Source: Lactobacillus acidophilus
GTDB lineage: Bacteria > Bacillota > Bacilli > Lactobacillales > Lactobacillaceae
NCBI RefSeq assembly: GCF_034298135.1
Contig: NZ_CP139575.1
Span: 620,001-684,000, forward strand
DNA length: 64,000 bases
Reading direction: 5' to 3'
Shown here: positions 54,690 to 63,773 of the stretch, piece by piece
Numbering within the stretch: the first letter of the stretch is position 1
Layout: every line of letters begins with the position of its first letter
Position numbers and translations under genes: made by a program
Notes under the pieces: model-generated
Told to the model about the DNA's origin: nothing
Database searches by the model: none
Seen by the model: the letters and a program-made list of their open reading frames with translations, nothing else

Positions 54690-55187
54690 ATGATACAAGA
54701 TGATACAAGACAAACGATTAAGTTTGTAGTCTGGGTAATTGGAATTGTCATTATTGCTTTTTTTGCCAGTATTGCAATTTTTTATTATGCTGGATCAAAA
54801 AGCAGAGGAAATGATCAAAAAGTCGCACAGTTAGCGACTACCAAGACACCAATTACCAATATTAAAAAGTATTACCATTTAGATCGTGGTACAAGTAGTT
54901 ATGCTGTTAATGGTACCAATAAAAAGGGACAAAGTTACTATTTTGTATATTTACCTAATACTAAAAAAGCATATTTGTATCCTGCAAGAAGAGGAGTAAG
55001 TGAGTCAAACATTAAAAATAAGTTTAAATCCTCTCATTCAGATGCTACAATAAATCATATTAATCTTGGTTGGTATAAGGGTGAAGCTGTTTGGGAAGTC
55101 GCCTATAAAAAACAAAATGGCAATCTAGGTTATACTTTATATGAATTTAAAAATGGAAATGATATATCTGAAGTCGATAATTTATAG
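54690..55187 (+). CDS. YpmB/TseB-like membrane-anchored protein (DUF5590)
   Basis: A 165-aa protein with one N-terminal membrane segment (about 10-33) and an extracytoplasmic domain. KKYYHLDRGTSSYAVNGTNK and WYKGEAVWEVAYKKQNGNL belong to the YpmB family. In B. subtilis this protein (TseB) influences cell-wall elongation through PBP2A. Its place between dinG and asnS is the conserved one. It begins 2 bases after the dinG stop, without a strong SD, suggesting coupling. Confidence 0.85.
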   Translation: MIQDDTRQTIKFVVWVIGIVIIAFFASIAIFYYAGSKSRGNDQKVAQLATTKTPITNIKKYYHLDRGTSSYAVNGTNKKGQSYYFVYLPNTKKAYLYPARRGVSESNIKNKFKSSHSDATINHINLGWYKGEAVWEVAYKKQNGNLGYTLYEFKNGNDISEVDNL

Positions 55188-55241
55188 AAACTTTGGTATT
55201 ATGGACATTGTATAATTGATAAAAAGGTGGATAGGAATTTT

Positions 55242-56540
55242 ATGACAGAATTGATTTCAATTAAGGATTCTTCTAAACATGTTGATGAAGAAGTTAAGAT
55301 GCATGTTTGGTTGACAGATAAAAGATCAAGCGGAAAGATTATCTTTTTGCAATTACGTGACGGTACTGCATTTTTCCAAGGGGTAGTTCGTAAAAATGAT
55401 GTAACAGATGAGGTATTTCAAGCTGCTAAGTCACTTAGACAAGAAGCCAGTTTTTACATTACTGGTACTGTTCATGAAGATGCACGTTCTCATTTTGGTT
55501 ACGAAATTCAAATTACTAATTTAAAAGTAGTTTCAAATAATGAAGGTTACCCAATTGGTAATAAGGAACATGGTGTAGATTTCTTGCTTGATCACCGTCA
55601 TTTATGGTTAAGATCAAAGAAGCCGTTTGCAATTATGCAAATTAGAAATACTATGTTTAAGGCAACTGTAGACTTCTTTGAAAAAGAAGGTTTCATTAAG
55701 TTTGATGCTCCAATCTTTATGCATTCAGCTCCTGAAGGTACTACTCAATTATTCCATGTAGAATACTTTAACAATGATGCATACTTGTCACAATCAGGTC
55801 AATTGTATGGTGAAGCTGGAGCTATGGCTTATGGTAAGATCTTTACATTTGGACCAACATTTAGAGCTGAAGAATCAAAAGGTCGTCGTCATATGACTGA
55901 ATTCTGGATGATGGAACCTGAAATGGCTTGGATGCACCAAGATGAATCACTTGATATTCAAGAAAGATACTTAGCTTATATGGTTAAGCAAGTTTTAGAT
56001 AAGAATGAATATGAACTTAAGATTTTAGGTAGAGATCCAGAAAAGCTTCGCCCAACTACTGAAGGTAACTTTACGCGTCTTTCATACGATGATGCTATTA
56101 AAATGCTTCAAGATGCTGGACGTGATATCAAGTGGGGTGATGATTTCGGAGCACCTGATGAAGGATATATTTCTGAGCAATATGATCGTCCTGTCTTTAT
56201 TGTTAACTATCCAACTTCTATCAAGCCATTTTACATGAAGAAGAATCCAGATAATCCTAAGGAATACTTATGTGCTGATGTTATTGCACCAGAAGGCTAT
56301 GGTGAAATTTTTGGTGGTTCAGAACGTGAGGGTAACTATGAAGTTTTGAAACAACAAATTGAAGATGCCGGTCTTAACCTTGAAGATTACCAATGGTATC
56401 TTGATTTACGTAAATTTGGTGGTGTTCCTCACTCTGGATTTGGTATGGGATTTGAACGTACTATTGCTTGGGTTTGTCACCTTGACCATATTCGTGAAGC
56501 TATTCCATTCCCAAGATTGATCAACAGAATGCAACCTTAA
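55242..56540 (+). CDS. asnS: Asparaginyl-tRNA synthetase
   Basis: A 432-aa class II synthetase. An N-terminal OB-fold anticodon-binding domain (about 1-115) is followed by motif 2 ([20 protein letters not shown]) and motif 3 ([12 protein letters not shown]). [20 protein letters not shown] and [12 protein letters not shown] are family-typical. A GTG at 55227 gives a longer frame but is part of the SD AAAGGTGG; the ATG at 55242 is used. A TATAAT lies at about 55211. Preferred-codon bias is visible. Confidence 0.96.
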   Translation: MTELISIKDSSKHVDEEVKMHVWLTDKRSSGKIIFLQLRDGTAFFQGVVRKNDVTDEVFQAAKSLRQEASFYITGTVHEDARSHFGYEIQITNLKVVSNNEGYPIGNKEHGVDFLLDHRHLWLRSKKPFAIMQIRNTMFKATVDFFEKEGFIKFDAPIFMHSAPEGTTQLFHVEYFNNDAYLSQSGQLYGEAGAMAYGKIFTFGPTFRAEESKGRRHMTEFWMMEPEMAWMHQDESLDIQERYLAYMVKQVLDKNEYELKILGRDPEKLRPTTEGNFTRLSYDDAIKMLQDAGRDIKWGDDFGAPDEGYISEQYDRPVFIVNYPTSIKPFYMKKNPDNPKEYLCADVIAPEGYGEIFGGSEREGNYEVLKQQIEDAGLNLEDYQWYLDLRKFGGVPHSGFGMGFERTIAWVCHLDHIREAIPFPRLINRMQP

Positions 56541-56567
56541 TAATTAAGGATTGAGAATTGAATATTT

Positions 56568-56603
56568 GAAAAGTTGAACTAGAGACTAGTTCAACTTTTA
56601 TTT
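56568..56603 (+). terminator. asnS terminator
   Basis: AAAAGTTGAACT pairs with AGTTCAACTTTT over a 7-base loop, followed by ATTTTG, about 28 bases after asnS. Confidence 0.85.
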
Positions 56604-56621
56604 TGGAAAGGATTTATAATT

Positions 56622-57266
56622 TTGCAGTTCAAAGATTATCGTATATTAGGTTTTACTACCTTGCAAAATGGGTTAATAGCATATTATCCTCGTTTAAATA
56701 TTAGTGATGCAGAATTATTATTAATTATCCAATTGGAAGCGTTCAGTCAACGAGGAGAGTCGTTTCCATCTAATGAAAAGATAGCAGCTAATACTAATTT
56801 ATCGATTACTGATGTAGGAAATTTAATTCAACGTTTAATTGATAAAAATTATTTAACTATTGAGCAGACAACAGATAGTCAGGATAAAATTGGCAATAAA
56901 TATAGTTTAGATAATTTATATGATGAATTAGATAAATATATTGATAAAAATATCTTAATTAAAGATAGCCGCCATAACGAAACTATTGCGGTTACTAACA
57001 ATTTAGAAAATAATCCTATAGATTATTTATCCCGAAAAGTAGAAGTGGAATTTGGGAGATACTTAAGTCCAATTGAGAGAGAAGAGATTGCTCAATGGCT
57101 TAGTATTGACCACTATACACCGGAAATAATAGAATTAGCATTGCGTGAAGCTGTTTTGTCTCAAGCATATTCATTAAAATATATTGATCGAATCTTACTT
57201 AATTGGCAGAGACACAATTTAAAAACAACCGATGAAGTAGAGAGATTTTTAAAGAGGAACAGATAG
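56622..57266 (+). CDS. dnaD: Primosomal protein DnaD
   Basis: A 214-aa replication initiation and restart protein. The N-terminal winged-helix region (about 1-95) has LLIIQLEAFSQRGESFPSNE and ANTNLSITDVGNLIQRLIDK. The C-terminal DnaD domain (about 130-205) has VEVEFGRYLSPIEREEIAQW, YTPEIIELALREAVLSQ and KYIDRILLNWQ, whose end is the usual YIxxILxNW motif. The start is TTG after GGAAAGGA. nth follows 1 base after the stop, as in other Firmicutes. Confidence 0.94.
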   Translation: MQFKDYRILGFTTLQNGLIAYYPRLNISDAELLLIIQLEAFSQRGESFPSNEKIAANTNLSITDVGNLIQRLIDKNYLTIEQTTDSQDKIGNKYSLDNLYDELDKYIDKNILIKDSRHNETIAVTNNLENNPIDYLSRKVEVEFGRYLSPIEREEIAQWLSIDHYTPEIIELALREAVLSQAYSLKYIDRILLNWQRHNLKTTDEVERFLKRNR

Positions 57267-57267
57267 C

Positions 57268-57897
57268 ATGACAGAAAAATTATTAAGTGATGAAGAAGCA
57301 CGTAATGTATTAAAAAGAATATTAGAGTTATACCCAGACGCAAAGGGTGAATTGCAATGGGATAATAAATTTCATTTGCTTTGTGCAGTTGTTATGAGTG
57401 CACAAACAACTGATAAAATGGTTAATCGTGTAATGCCAAAATTCAGTAAAGATTTTCCTACACCCGAAAATTTAGCAGATGCTCCTATTGAAAAAATTGA
57501 AGAAGATATTAGAACAATAGGATTATATCGATCAAAAGCTAAACATTTAAAAGAAACAGCTAAAATTTTGGTTGAAAAATATAATAGTCAAATTCCAAAA
57601 GATAAAAAAAGTCTGATGACTTTACCTGGAGTAGGAGAAAAGACGGCCAACGTTGTTTTAGCTGAAGGATATGGTGTACCAGCAATTGCTGTTGATACAC
57701 ATGTTTCTAGAATTTCTAAAAAGTTCCATATTGTTGGTCAAAATGCTACTCCACATGAAGTAGAGCAACGATTAGAAGCAATTTTGCCAAAAGATGAATG
57801 GATCAAGACACATCATGCAATGATATTATTTGGTCGTTATACAATGCCTTCACGTGCAAAAGGCGATCCATATTCATATTTAGATTTGAATAATTAA
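57268..57897 (+). CDS. nth: Endonuclease III (Nth) lacking the iron-sulfur loop
   Basis: A 209-aa DNA glycosylase/AP lyase of base-excision repair. The helix-hairpin-helix LPGVGEKTANVVL holds the catalytic Lys and AVDTHVSRIS the catalytic Asp. MSAQTTDKMVNRVMPKF is also typical. The usual C-terminal C-x6-C-x2-C-x5-C cluster loop is missing: after HHAMILFGRYTM the protein ends PSRAKGDPYSYLDLNN. The only Cys is in HLLCAVV. A terminator follows at once, so this is a natural end, not a truncation. Coupled to dnaD. Confidence 0.94.
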   Translation: MTEKLLSDEEARNVLKRILELYPDAKGELQWDNKFHLLCAVVMSAQTTDKMVNRVMPKFSKDFPTPENLADAPIEKIEEDIRTIGLYRSKAKHLKETAKILVEKYNSQIPKDKKSLMTLPGVGEKTANVVLAEGYGVPAIAVDTHVSRISKKFHIVGQNATPHEVEQRLEAILPKDEWIKTHHAMILFGRYTMPSRAKGDPYSYLDLNN

Positions 57898-57901
57898 TTT
57901 T

Positions 57902-57928
57902 GAAAAGCAATTTTAATTGCTTTTTTTA
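57902..57928 (+). terminator. nth terminator
   Basis: AAAAGCAA pairs with TTGCTTTT around TTTTAA, followed by a T run, 5 bases after the nth stop. Confidence 0.88.
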
Positions 57929-58019
57929 TTTGTGTATTTTTATAAAGTTAGTTGTTACTAAATACTTTATTCCATAAAAAAGCTCTCACTTCGTTCGAGC
58001 CTAAATACAAATAGCAAAC

Positions 58020-58063
58020 AAAAAACGTCAATTACATCTTTTATGATAATTGACGTTTTATAT
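58020..58063 (-). terminator. Terminator of the recU-pbp1A operon
   Basis: AAAACGTCAATTA (58022-58034) pairs perfectly with 58047-58059. On the minus strand a T run follows. It lies 13 bases after the pbp1A stop and may work both ways. Confidence 0.9.
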
Positions 58064-58075
58064 TATAATAATTTA

Positions 58076-60406
58076 TTAATCATTATTTCTATCAGTATTT
58101 TCCTGATCTCGTTCTGTATTATCGGGTCTAGATTGCTGTTCACTGCTACTTTGTTCACGCGATGAAGATTGCTCTCGACTTTCACTTGAAGAAGAGACTC
58201 TTTGACTGCTACTTGATTGAGTAGTAGTACCATTTTCTCTTCTAGAAGAAACACGACTCTCTACGGTTACTGAAGAACTGGATGAGGTAGTGTTATCAGT
58301 ATTGTTACTAGTAGTATCTGTTTCTTCATCTTCTTCATCATAACTTGCAGCACTATTTCCGATACCTGCAGGAGCATGCCCACGAACAAACAATTGCCAA
58401 GTTCCGCCACTAGTAGCAACTTCTGGAGGATTAGAATTATTAACAATTCTTGCTCTAACTACTGAATTAGGTTGTTTCCAATCCAAATTAGGCTTATTTC
58501 TCATTAAGTAGGTCATCATACTCTTATAAATTAATTGAGCAGATTGCTGACCAATTCCAGAGATAGTACCATCTTTTAGATTATCATATCCTGTCCACAC
58601 ACCCATAACATACGATCTAGTATAACCTACAAACCATGAATCCTTAGGAGTTGAATTATAGCCTGGATACTTGGCTAAATCTTCATCGGAGTATTTAACA
58701 GTACCTGTTTTACCAGCTTGATAAAGGTCAGCTATTTTAGCGTTTGTACCAGAACCTCTTTTAATAACTCCTTTTAACATATCAGTAATCATATATGCGG
58801 TAGATTTCTTCATTACACGCACACCATTTGAATCATAATTTCTAGTTAAACCATCTGGAGTTTCAATTTTAGATACAAATTGTGGTTTATGATAAACACC
58901 CATGGTAGCAAATGCACTGTATGCACCAGCCATTTGTAAACTTGATGCATTAGCACCAATTGCCACTGATAAGCCTGAATTTGCAGGAACATCTACACCC
59001 ATACGTCTAGCAAATGCGGAAGCACGTTTTACTCCTACATCAGCAAGGGTTTTAACTGCTGGAACGTTACGTGATTGTTCCAATGCTTTACGCATTGTCA
59101 TCATGCCATCATATTTGTTATCCCAATCATATAATTGAATATTGGTTCCTGGATAAACATATTTACTATCATCTAACATTTTAGCTGTTGACCAATTCAA
59201 ATATTGAATCGCTGGTGCATAATCAAGAACAGGTTTAATTGACGATCCGGTAGAACGACCAGTTTGAACTGCACGATCAAGACCTAATTGAACAGAAGGT
59301 AAATGTCGACCACCTAAAATTGCTACTACATGACCATTATTAGGATCAACTACAGTTGCACCAATCTGCATTTTGTCATTAGTAAATGGTACTTCACCAT
59401 TGTTCGCTAATTGATATAACTTGTTTTGAGCTTTTTGATCAATATTTATTGTAATCTTCAAATTATCATTATATGGATCAAAACCTTTACTTTTAACTTC
59501 AGAAATTACCTCCTTAATATATGGATCATCGATTTGTCTAATCTTAGATTCATTATTAGTGTGTCTAGGGCGTAATCCTTTGGTAATAGGTTCATTAATT
59601 GCTTGATTATATTGAGCCTTCGTAATCTTATCATTTTCAAGCATTGTCTTTAAAACGATATTTCTACGATAGCGAGCTTTTTGAGGGTATAAATATGGAT
59701 CATACATTACAGGAGCATTAGGCATCCCTGCAATTAAAGCAGTTTGTGCTAAATCGAGATCCTTTAGAGATTTATTGTAATAATAATTAGCGGCTGTTCC
59801 CATACCGTAATTACCATAATTCATAAAGACTTTATTAACATAGAATTCTAAAATTTGGTCTTTACTAAATTCATGTTGCACTTTCATTGCTAACCAAGCT
59901 TCTTGGGCTTTTCTTTTTAAAGTACGTTGTGAAGCCGCAGTTGAAAATACGGTTAACTTAACCAATTGTTGAGTAATAGTTGATCCACCTGCAGCAATAC
60001 TATTACTCTTAGCATTAGTAAGCATTGATCCCACAATTCTAATTGGATCTACTCCAAGTCTATCTTTGTAGAATCTTTTATCTTCAACAGAAACAATTGC
60101 GTCTTTTAACTGTCGAGGAATATCTTTATTCTTAACGTAGATTCTTTTTTCAGATCCAAGTGATAATAAAAATTTACCATCATTGGTATAAAGGCTAGAA
60201 GTACCACCACTTTGAAGTTGGCTTTGACTAATATTAGGAGCATCCTTTGCATAGAAAGCAAAAAGCCCAATACCAGAAACTACCACTAATAGTGCAGCAA
60301 GAAATAGCCATTTTATTATTTTTATCCATAAATGGCCACCACTCGACCTTCGTCCGTGATAGTTTCGTCGTGATTCACGTTTCATATTATTTGTATTATC
60401 TGCCAT
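58076..60406 (-). CDS. pbp1A: Class A penicillin-binding protein 1A (transglycosylase/transpeptidase)
   Basis: A 776-aa bifunctional cell-wall synthase. A basic cytoplasmic N-terminus, a membrane segment (about 27-52), a GT51 glycosyltransferase domain with VEDKRFYKDRLGVDPIRIVG and AAGGSTITQQLVKLTVF, and a transpeptidase with the nucleophile Ser in STGSSIKPVLDYAPA, SRN in EQSRNVPAVKTL and KTGT. The last about 80 residues are an unstructured Ser/Glu/Arg/Gln-rich tail with repeated SSS, SREQSSS units, outside the membrane. Its ATG overlaps the recU stop by one base. Confidence 0.96.
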   Translation of the reverse strand: MADNTNNMKRESRRNYHGRRSSGGHLWIKIIKWLFLAALLVVVSGIGLFAFYAKDAPNISQSQLQSGGTSSLYTNDGKFLLSLGSEKRIYVKNKDIPRQLKDAIVSVEDKRFYKDRLGVDPIRIVGSMLTNAKSNSIAAGGSTITQQLVKLTVFSTAASQRTLKRKAQEAWLAMKVQHEFSKDQILEFYVNKVFMNYGNYGMGTAANYYYNKSLKDLDLAQTALIAGMPNAPVMYDPYLYPQKARYRRNIVLKTMLENDKITKAQYNQAINEPITKGLRPRHTNNESKIRQIDDPYIKEVISEVKSKGFDPYNDNLKITINIDQKAQNKLYQLANNGEVPFTNDKMQIGATVVDPNNGHVVAILGGRHLPSVQLGLDRAVQTGRSTGSSIKPVLDYAPAIQYLNWSTAKMLDDSKYVYPGTNIQLYDWDNKYDGMMTMRKALEQSRNVPAVKTLADVGVKRASAFARRMGVDVPANSGLSVAIGANASSLQMAGAYSAFATMGVYHKPQFVSKIETPDGLTRNYDSNGVRVMKKSTAYMITDMLKGVIKRGSGTNAKIADLYQAGKTGTVKYSDEDLAKYPGYNSTPKDSWFVGYTRSYVMGVWTGYDNLKDGTISGIGQQSAQLIYKSMMTYLMRNKPNLDWKQPNSVVRARIVNNSNPPEVATSGGTWQLFVRGHAPAGIGNSAASYDEEDEETDTTSNNTDNTTSSSSSVTVESRVSSRRENGTTTQSSSSQRVSSSSESREQSSSREQSSSEQQSRPDNTERDQENTDRNND

Positions 60407-61041
60407 TATTCTCTTTTCCTATCTGCAATAAAATTATCCACTGCCTTAAGATAAGGTAGGGTAGGTCGAAAACCGCTTTTGATCTCATAAGAATGGCTTT
60501 CAATCTCTTTTAAAGTCATAGAACTTTTTTCTGCTTTTCTCCAAGCATTAATTACAAAACTAGCTGGTGTAACAAAATATCGCTCCAAGCTAGCAAATCT
60601 AATAATCGTAAAACAAATCCCCTGTTGCTTTAAGCATTCAGCTAAATGAAAAATTTGATGTTCATGAAAATTTTTTAACGGGAAGTTTGTCTTATTCTTT
60701 GTTTCTTTTGCTTCAAAGTCAAGATAATATCCCTTATAAACGCCATTATAATCAGTTGTAGAAGCTTGTCTGAAATAAGCTTCACGAATAACTGCTTTAG
60801 ATCGCTTAGGGTAATCAACCTTTACGATTTGAATTGGCGTTGGTTTTTTATGAACTACTGCAATTTCTTCAGTTAAATAATATTTATTAGATTCATTAAT
60901 CTGTTGTTCAAGTGTCATACCACGATCAGAAAAGTTAACGCCTTTTTTATGTGTATATGAACGTTTACCAGTGCGCATCTTTTTTTGTGTTGTCACTGGT
61001 TTTCTAAATGCGGCTAAACTACCGCTTGGATATTTGACCAT
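60406..61041 (-). CDS. recU: Holliday junction resolvase RecU
   Basis: A 211-aa nuclease resolving recombination intermediates. NFSDRGMTLEQQINESNKYY, STTDYNGVYKGYYLDFEAKE (with the catalytic Asp and Glu-x-Lys) and FPLKNFHEHQIFHL are RecU blocks. The frame is open to 61062, but AGGAGTGAGG lies just before the ATG at 61041 and MVKYPSG is the family start. The recU-pbp1A pair, coupled through TAATG, is the standard Firmicutes arrangement. Divergent from ypsA. Confidence 0.95.
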   Translation of the reverse strand: MVKYPSGSLAAFRKPVTTQKKMRTGKRSYTHKKGVNFSDRGMTLEQQINESNKYYLTEEIAVVHKKPTPIQIVKVDYPKRSKAVIREAYFRQASTTDYNGVYKGYYLDFEAKETKNKTNFPLKNFHEHQIFHLAECLKQQGICFTIIRFASLERYFVTPASFVINAWRKAEKSSMTLKEIESHSYEIKSGFRPTLPYLKAVDNFIADRKRE

Positions 61042-61109
61042 TAACCTCACTCCTGTTAGCATTATAGCAATAAAGACTACATTTTTGAATATTAGGGGGC
61101 TTCAACTTA

Positions 61110-61673
61110 ATGCAGCGATTATGGGTAACGGGTTATCGCAGTTATGAATTAAATACTTTTAGCGATAATGATCCTAAAATTGCCGTAGTTAAATATGTAT
61201 TAAAAAGACGATTCGTCGATTTGATAGAAGAAGGCCAATTAGATTGGATTATTACTGGGGCAAACTTAGGTGTTGAACAATGGGCAGCAGAAGTAGGACT
61301 AGAATTGAGTCAAAGGTATCCTATTAGGACTTCGATTATGGTACCATATGAAAACTTTGCTGACCGTTGGAATGAAAATAATCAATCAAAATTTTTAAAT
61401 TTAAAGGAAAGCGTTGATTTTTTTGCGTCAACATCTGATAGACCATATTATAATTCAGTGCAACTACGCAACTATCAAAATTTTATGATTCAGCATACCG
61501 ATAGAGCAATAATGATCTATGACTTAGAGCATCCAGGTAAACCGAAATATGATTATAATTTAATCCAAAAGTATCAAGAAACAAAAGAATATCCCCTAGA
61601 TTTAATTGATTTTTATGAATTACAAGACATGGCAGAAGAATATCAAGAAAATAGAAAAAATGATATGTATTAA
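61110..61673 (+). CDS. ypsA: YpsA-family (DUF1273, SLOG fold) protein
   Basis: A 187-aa cytoplasmic protein of the YpsA group of the SLOG superfamily (Rossmann-like nucleotide-binding). WVTGYRSYELNTF and WIITGANLGVEQWAAEVGLE form the Gly-rich binding site; IMVPYENFADRWNE and IMIYDLEHPGKPKYD are family-typical. In B. subtilis and S. aureus YpsA affects cell division and sits next to gpsB, as here. Ligand unknown. SD: TTAGGGGG, about 10 bases before the ATG. Confidence 0.92.
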   Translation: MQRLWVTGYRSYELNTFSDNDPKIAVVKYVLKRRFVDLIEEGQLDWIITGANLGVEQWAAEVGLELSQRYPIRTSIMVPYENFADRWNENNQSKFLNLKESVDFFASTSDRPYYNSVQLRNYQNFMIQHTDRAIMIYDLEHPGKPKYDYNLIQKYQETKEYPLDLIDFYELQDMAEEYQENRKNDMY

Positions 61674-61728
61674 ATAATGTAAAGGTTTTATTAAAATCTA
61701 ATTCTTTGTTTTAAGTAATAGCTCTTTT

Positions 61729-61737
61729 TGCTAAAAT
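61729..61737 (+). promoter_or_regulatory. Extended -10 promoter of gpsB
   Basis: TGCTAAAAT at 61729-61737, 31 bases before the gpsB start. Confidence 0.45.
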
Positions 61738-61768
61738 AAAAAGGAATGTAAAGGAGTTGTCAGATAAG

Positions 61769-62182
61769 ATGGCAAATTTAAATGATATAAAATTATCTGC
61801 ACAGGATATACTAAAAAAGCAATTTAGAAGTAAGGTAAAAGGATATGATCCAGATGAAGTAGACGCATACTTGGATCAGGTGATTTCAGATTATGAAACT
61901 TTTCAACAAATTGTAGAAGATTTATATGGCCAAATTGGTACTCTTCAAAGACAGTTAATGGATGAAAAGCAAAAAGAAAATAAGGTAAGTAATTCATCAG
62001 AAGATGAACATGTTAAAACTTATACACCAACTCATAGACGAACATCTTCAGTAGCCAGTTTTGCAGAAGATGATAATAACCAGGGAGAAATATCAACTAA
62101 TATGGCTATTATTCAAAGAATCTCTACTTTAGAGAGAAAAGTTTATAATCTTGAACAACATGTTTATGGCTTAAAGCATTAA
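61769..62182 (+). CDS. gpsB: Cell division protein GpsB
   Basis: A 137-aa DivIVA-related coiled-coil protein that coordinates wall synthesis at the septum and side wall and binds class A PBPs. The N-terminal domain has FRSKVKGYDPDEVDAYLDQV and a coiled coil to about residue 70. A variable linker (about 75-105) and a C-terminal trimerisation helix (NMAIIQRISTLERKVYNLEQ) follow. A TTG at 61757 abuts the SD AAAGGAG; the ATG at 61769 is preferred. PBP1A, a likely partner, is encoded 1.4 kb away. Confidence 0.94.
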   Translation: MANLNDIKLSAQDILKKQFRSKVKGYDPDEVDAYLDQVISDYETFQQIVEDLYGQIGTLQRQLMDEKQKENKVSNSSEDEHVKTYTPTHRRTSSVASFAEDDNNQGEISTNMAIIQRISTLERKVYNLEQHVYGLKH

Positions 62183-62189
62183 TTTTTGT

Positions 62190-62195
62190 TATAAT
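62190..62195 (+). promoter_or_regulatory. rnpB promoter (-10 box)
   Basis: TATAAT with an extended TG (TGTTATAAT), 8 bases before the first base of the RNase P RNA. It lies 8 bases after the gpsB stop. Confidence 0.7.
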
Positions 62196-62203
62196 AGTTA
62201 ACA

Positions 62204-62583
62204 GTGTGAATTTCGAGTAGGCGCGGCTAGCTTTTGCTAGCTGAGGAAAGTCCACGCACGCACAAGCTGCGATGCTTGTAGTGATCGTATTCAGCTCAAT
62301 AAGCTGGAGGAAAGTTATTTAACTTTTACGGCGGAAAAAGTGCTAAATCTTTGGACATGCATTACTATCCTGAAAGTGCCACAGTGACGTAGCAAAATCA
62401 GAAATGATTTTGGTGGAACGAGGTAAACCCTGCGAGCGTGAAACCCAAATTTGGTGGGGGAGTTTCGATCTAAGGAAATGAACTAAAGATCGGGTTATTG
62501 CATTAGCAATAAAGATAGATGACTACTAATAGTGATTTTGCCAAGAATCACTGGAACAAAACGTGGCTTATAGAAATTCACAC
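62204..62583 (+). ncRNA. rnpB: RNase P RNA, bacterial type B
   Basis: The catalytic RNA of RNase P, which matures tRNA 5' ends. The ends GTGTGAATTT (62204-62213) and AAATTCACAC (62574-62583) pair as helix P1. The conserved GAGGAAAGTCC is at 62253-62263, GGCGGAAAAAGTGC near 62331, CAGTGACGTAGC near 62382, the AACGAGGTAAACCC block with GCGAGCGTGAAACCC and the final ACAAAACGTGGCTTATAG complete the universal core. The layout is of Bacillus (type B) RNA. Position between gpsB and rlmK is conserved. Confidence 0.96.
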
Positions 62584-62588
62584 AGGCA

Positions 62589-62618
62589 GAGTTGGGCTTT
62601 TTAGTCCAACTTTTTTAT
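62589..62618 (+). terminator. rnpB terminator
   Basis: AGTTGGGCT pairs with AGTCCAACT (one G-T) around TTTT, followed by TTTTTT. Confidence 0.9.
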
Positions 62619-62646
62619 TTTAATCAAATAATATGAAAGAGAAATA

Positions 62647-63771
62647 ATGAAAAAATATCAACTTTACGCAACAATGGGCGCAGGGTTCGAAAGCGTCGTA
62701 AATAAAGAATTACAAAGTATGGGTTATAAAACCAAGGTTGAAAATGGTCGTGTATTTTTTGAAGGTACACAAGAAGACATTGTAAAAGTAAATCTATGGT
62801 CAAGAACAGCTGATCGAATCAAGATTTTATTAAAGGAATTTAAGGCAACAGATTTTAGCACTTTGTTTGATGAAGTTTATGCTTATGATTGGGCAGAATT
62901 ATTGCCAGTTGATGCAAAATTTCCAGTTCAAGGTAGAGCAGTAAAATCCAAGTTGCATTCAGAGCCTGATGTACAATCTATCGTAAAAAAAGCAATTGTT
63001 AATAAGATGATTGATCAATATCATCGCCGTGGTTTTTTACCAGAAACTGGTAACGAATATCCATTAGATATCCATATTTACAAAAATTTAGCTAGATTAT
63101 CATTGGATACTACTGGAGCTAGTTTATTTAAGCGTGGTTATAGAATTGAACATGGTGGAGCTCCGATGAAAGAAAATTTTGCTGCAAGTTTATTAAAGCT
63201 CACTCCTTATAACGGCACGCATCCCTTGATAGATCCAATGACTGGATCAGGTACTTTAGCAATTGAGGCTGCATTGATTGCCAAAAATATTGCACCTGGT
63301 ACCTGGCGCAAATTTGCTTTTGATGGCTTCGATTGGTTTAATACCAATCTTCATAAAGAAGCATTAGCTAAAGCAAAAGCAGAGGTCAAATCTTTAGAGG
63401 CACCCATTTGGGCTAGTGATATTGATCAATCAGTTCTTGAAATTGCTAAACTTAATGCACATAATGCTGGAGTTTTACAAGATATCCGCTTTAAACAAGT
63501 TGCAGTAAAAGATTTCACCACTGATTTAGAAAATGGGATTATTATAGCCAATCCACCATATGGTAAAAGACTGAAAGATCGTGAATCTGCGGAAGAATTG
63601 TATAAACAAATGGGAGAGGCTTTAAGACCGTTAGATTCATTTAGTCAATATTATTTAACTGCAGATCCTAATTTTGAAAAATACTTTGGTGCTAAAGCCA
63701 CAAAGAAACGTAAATTATTTAATGGTAATTTAAGAGTTGATTTCTATCAATATTGGGCTAACAGAAGGTAA
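62647..63771 (+). CDS. THUMP-domain 23S rRNA guanine methyltransferase (RlmK/L, YpsC family)
   Basis: A 374-aa SAM-dependent RNA methyltransferase. An N-terminal ferredoxin-like/THUMP part (about 1-160) starts KKYQLYATMGAGFESVVNKE; the catalytic part has LIDPMTGSGTLAIEAALIAK (SAM site) and IIANPPYGKRL (NPPY, methylation of an exocyclic amine on guanine). It corresponds to one half of E. coli RlmL. SD: AAAGAGAAATA, modest. The metallophosphoesterase gene begins 2 bases after its stop. Confidence 0.92.
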   Translation: MKKYQLYATMGAGFESVVNKELQSMGYKTKVENGRVFFEGTQEDIVKVNLWSRTADRIKILLKEFKATDFSTLFDEVYAYDWAELLPVDAKFPVQGRAVKSKLHSEPDVQSIVKKAIVNKMIDQYHRRGFLPETGNEYPLDIHIYKNLARLSLDTTGASLFKRGYRIEHGGAPMKENFAASLLKLTPYNGTHPLIDPMTGSGTLAIEAALIAKNIAPGTWRKFAFDGFDWFNTNLHKEALAKAKAEVKSLEAPIWASDIDQSVLEIAKLNAHNAGVLQDIRFKQVAVKDFTTDLENGIIIANPPYGKRLKDRESAEELYKQMGEALRPLDSFSQYYLTADPNFEKYFGAKATKKRKLFNGNLRVDFYQYWANRR

Positions 63772-63773
63772 AA

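Noticed and set aside
57981..58000. GCTCTCACTTCGTTCGAGC-like imperfect repeat after nth
   Set aside because: Only a short imperfect dyad in a single copy within the window; it may be a dispersed element but nothing here shows it.
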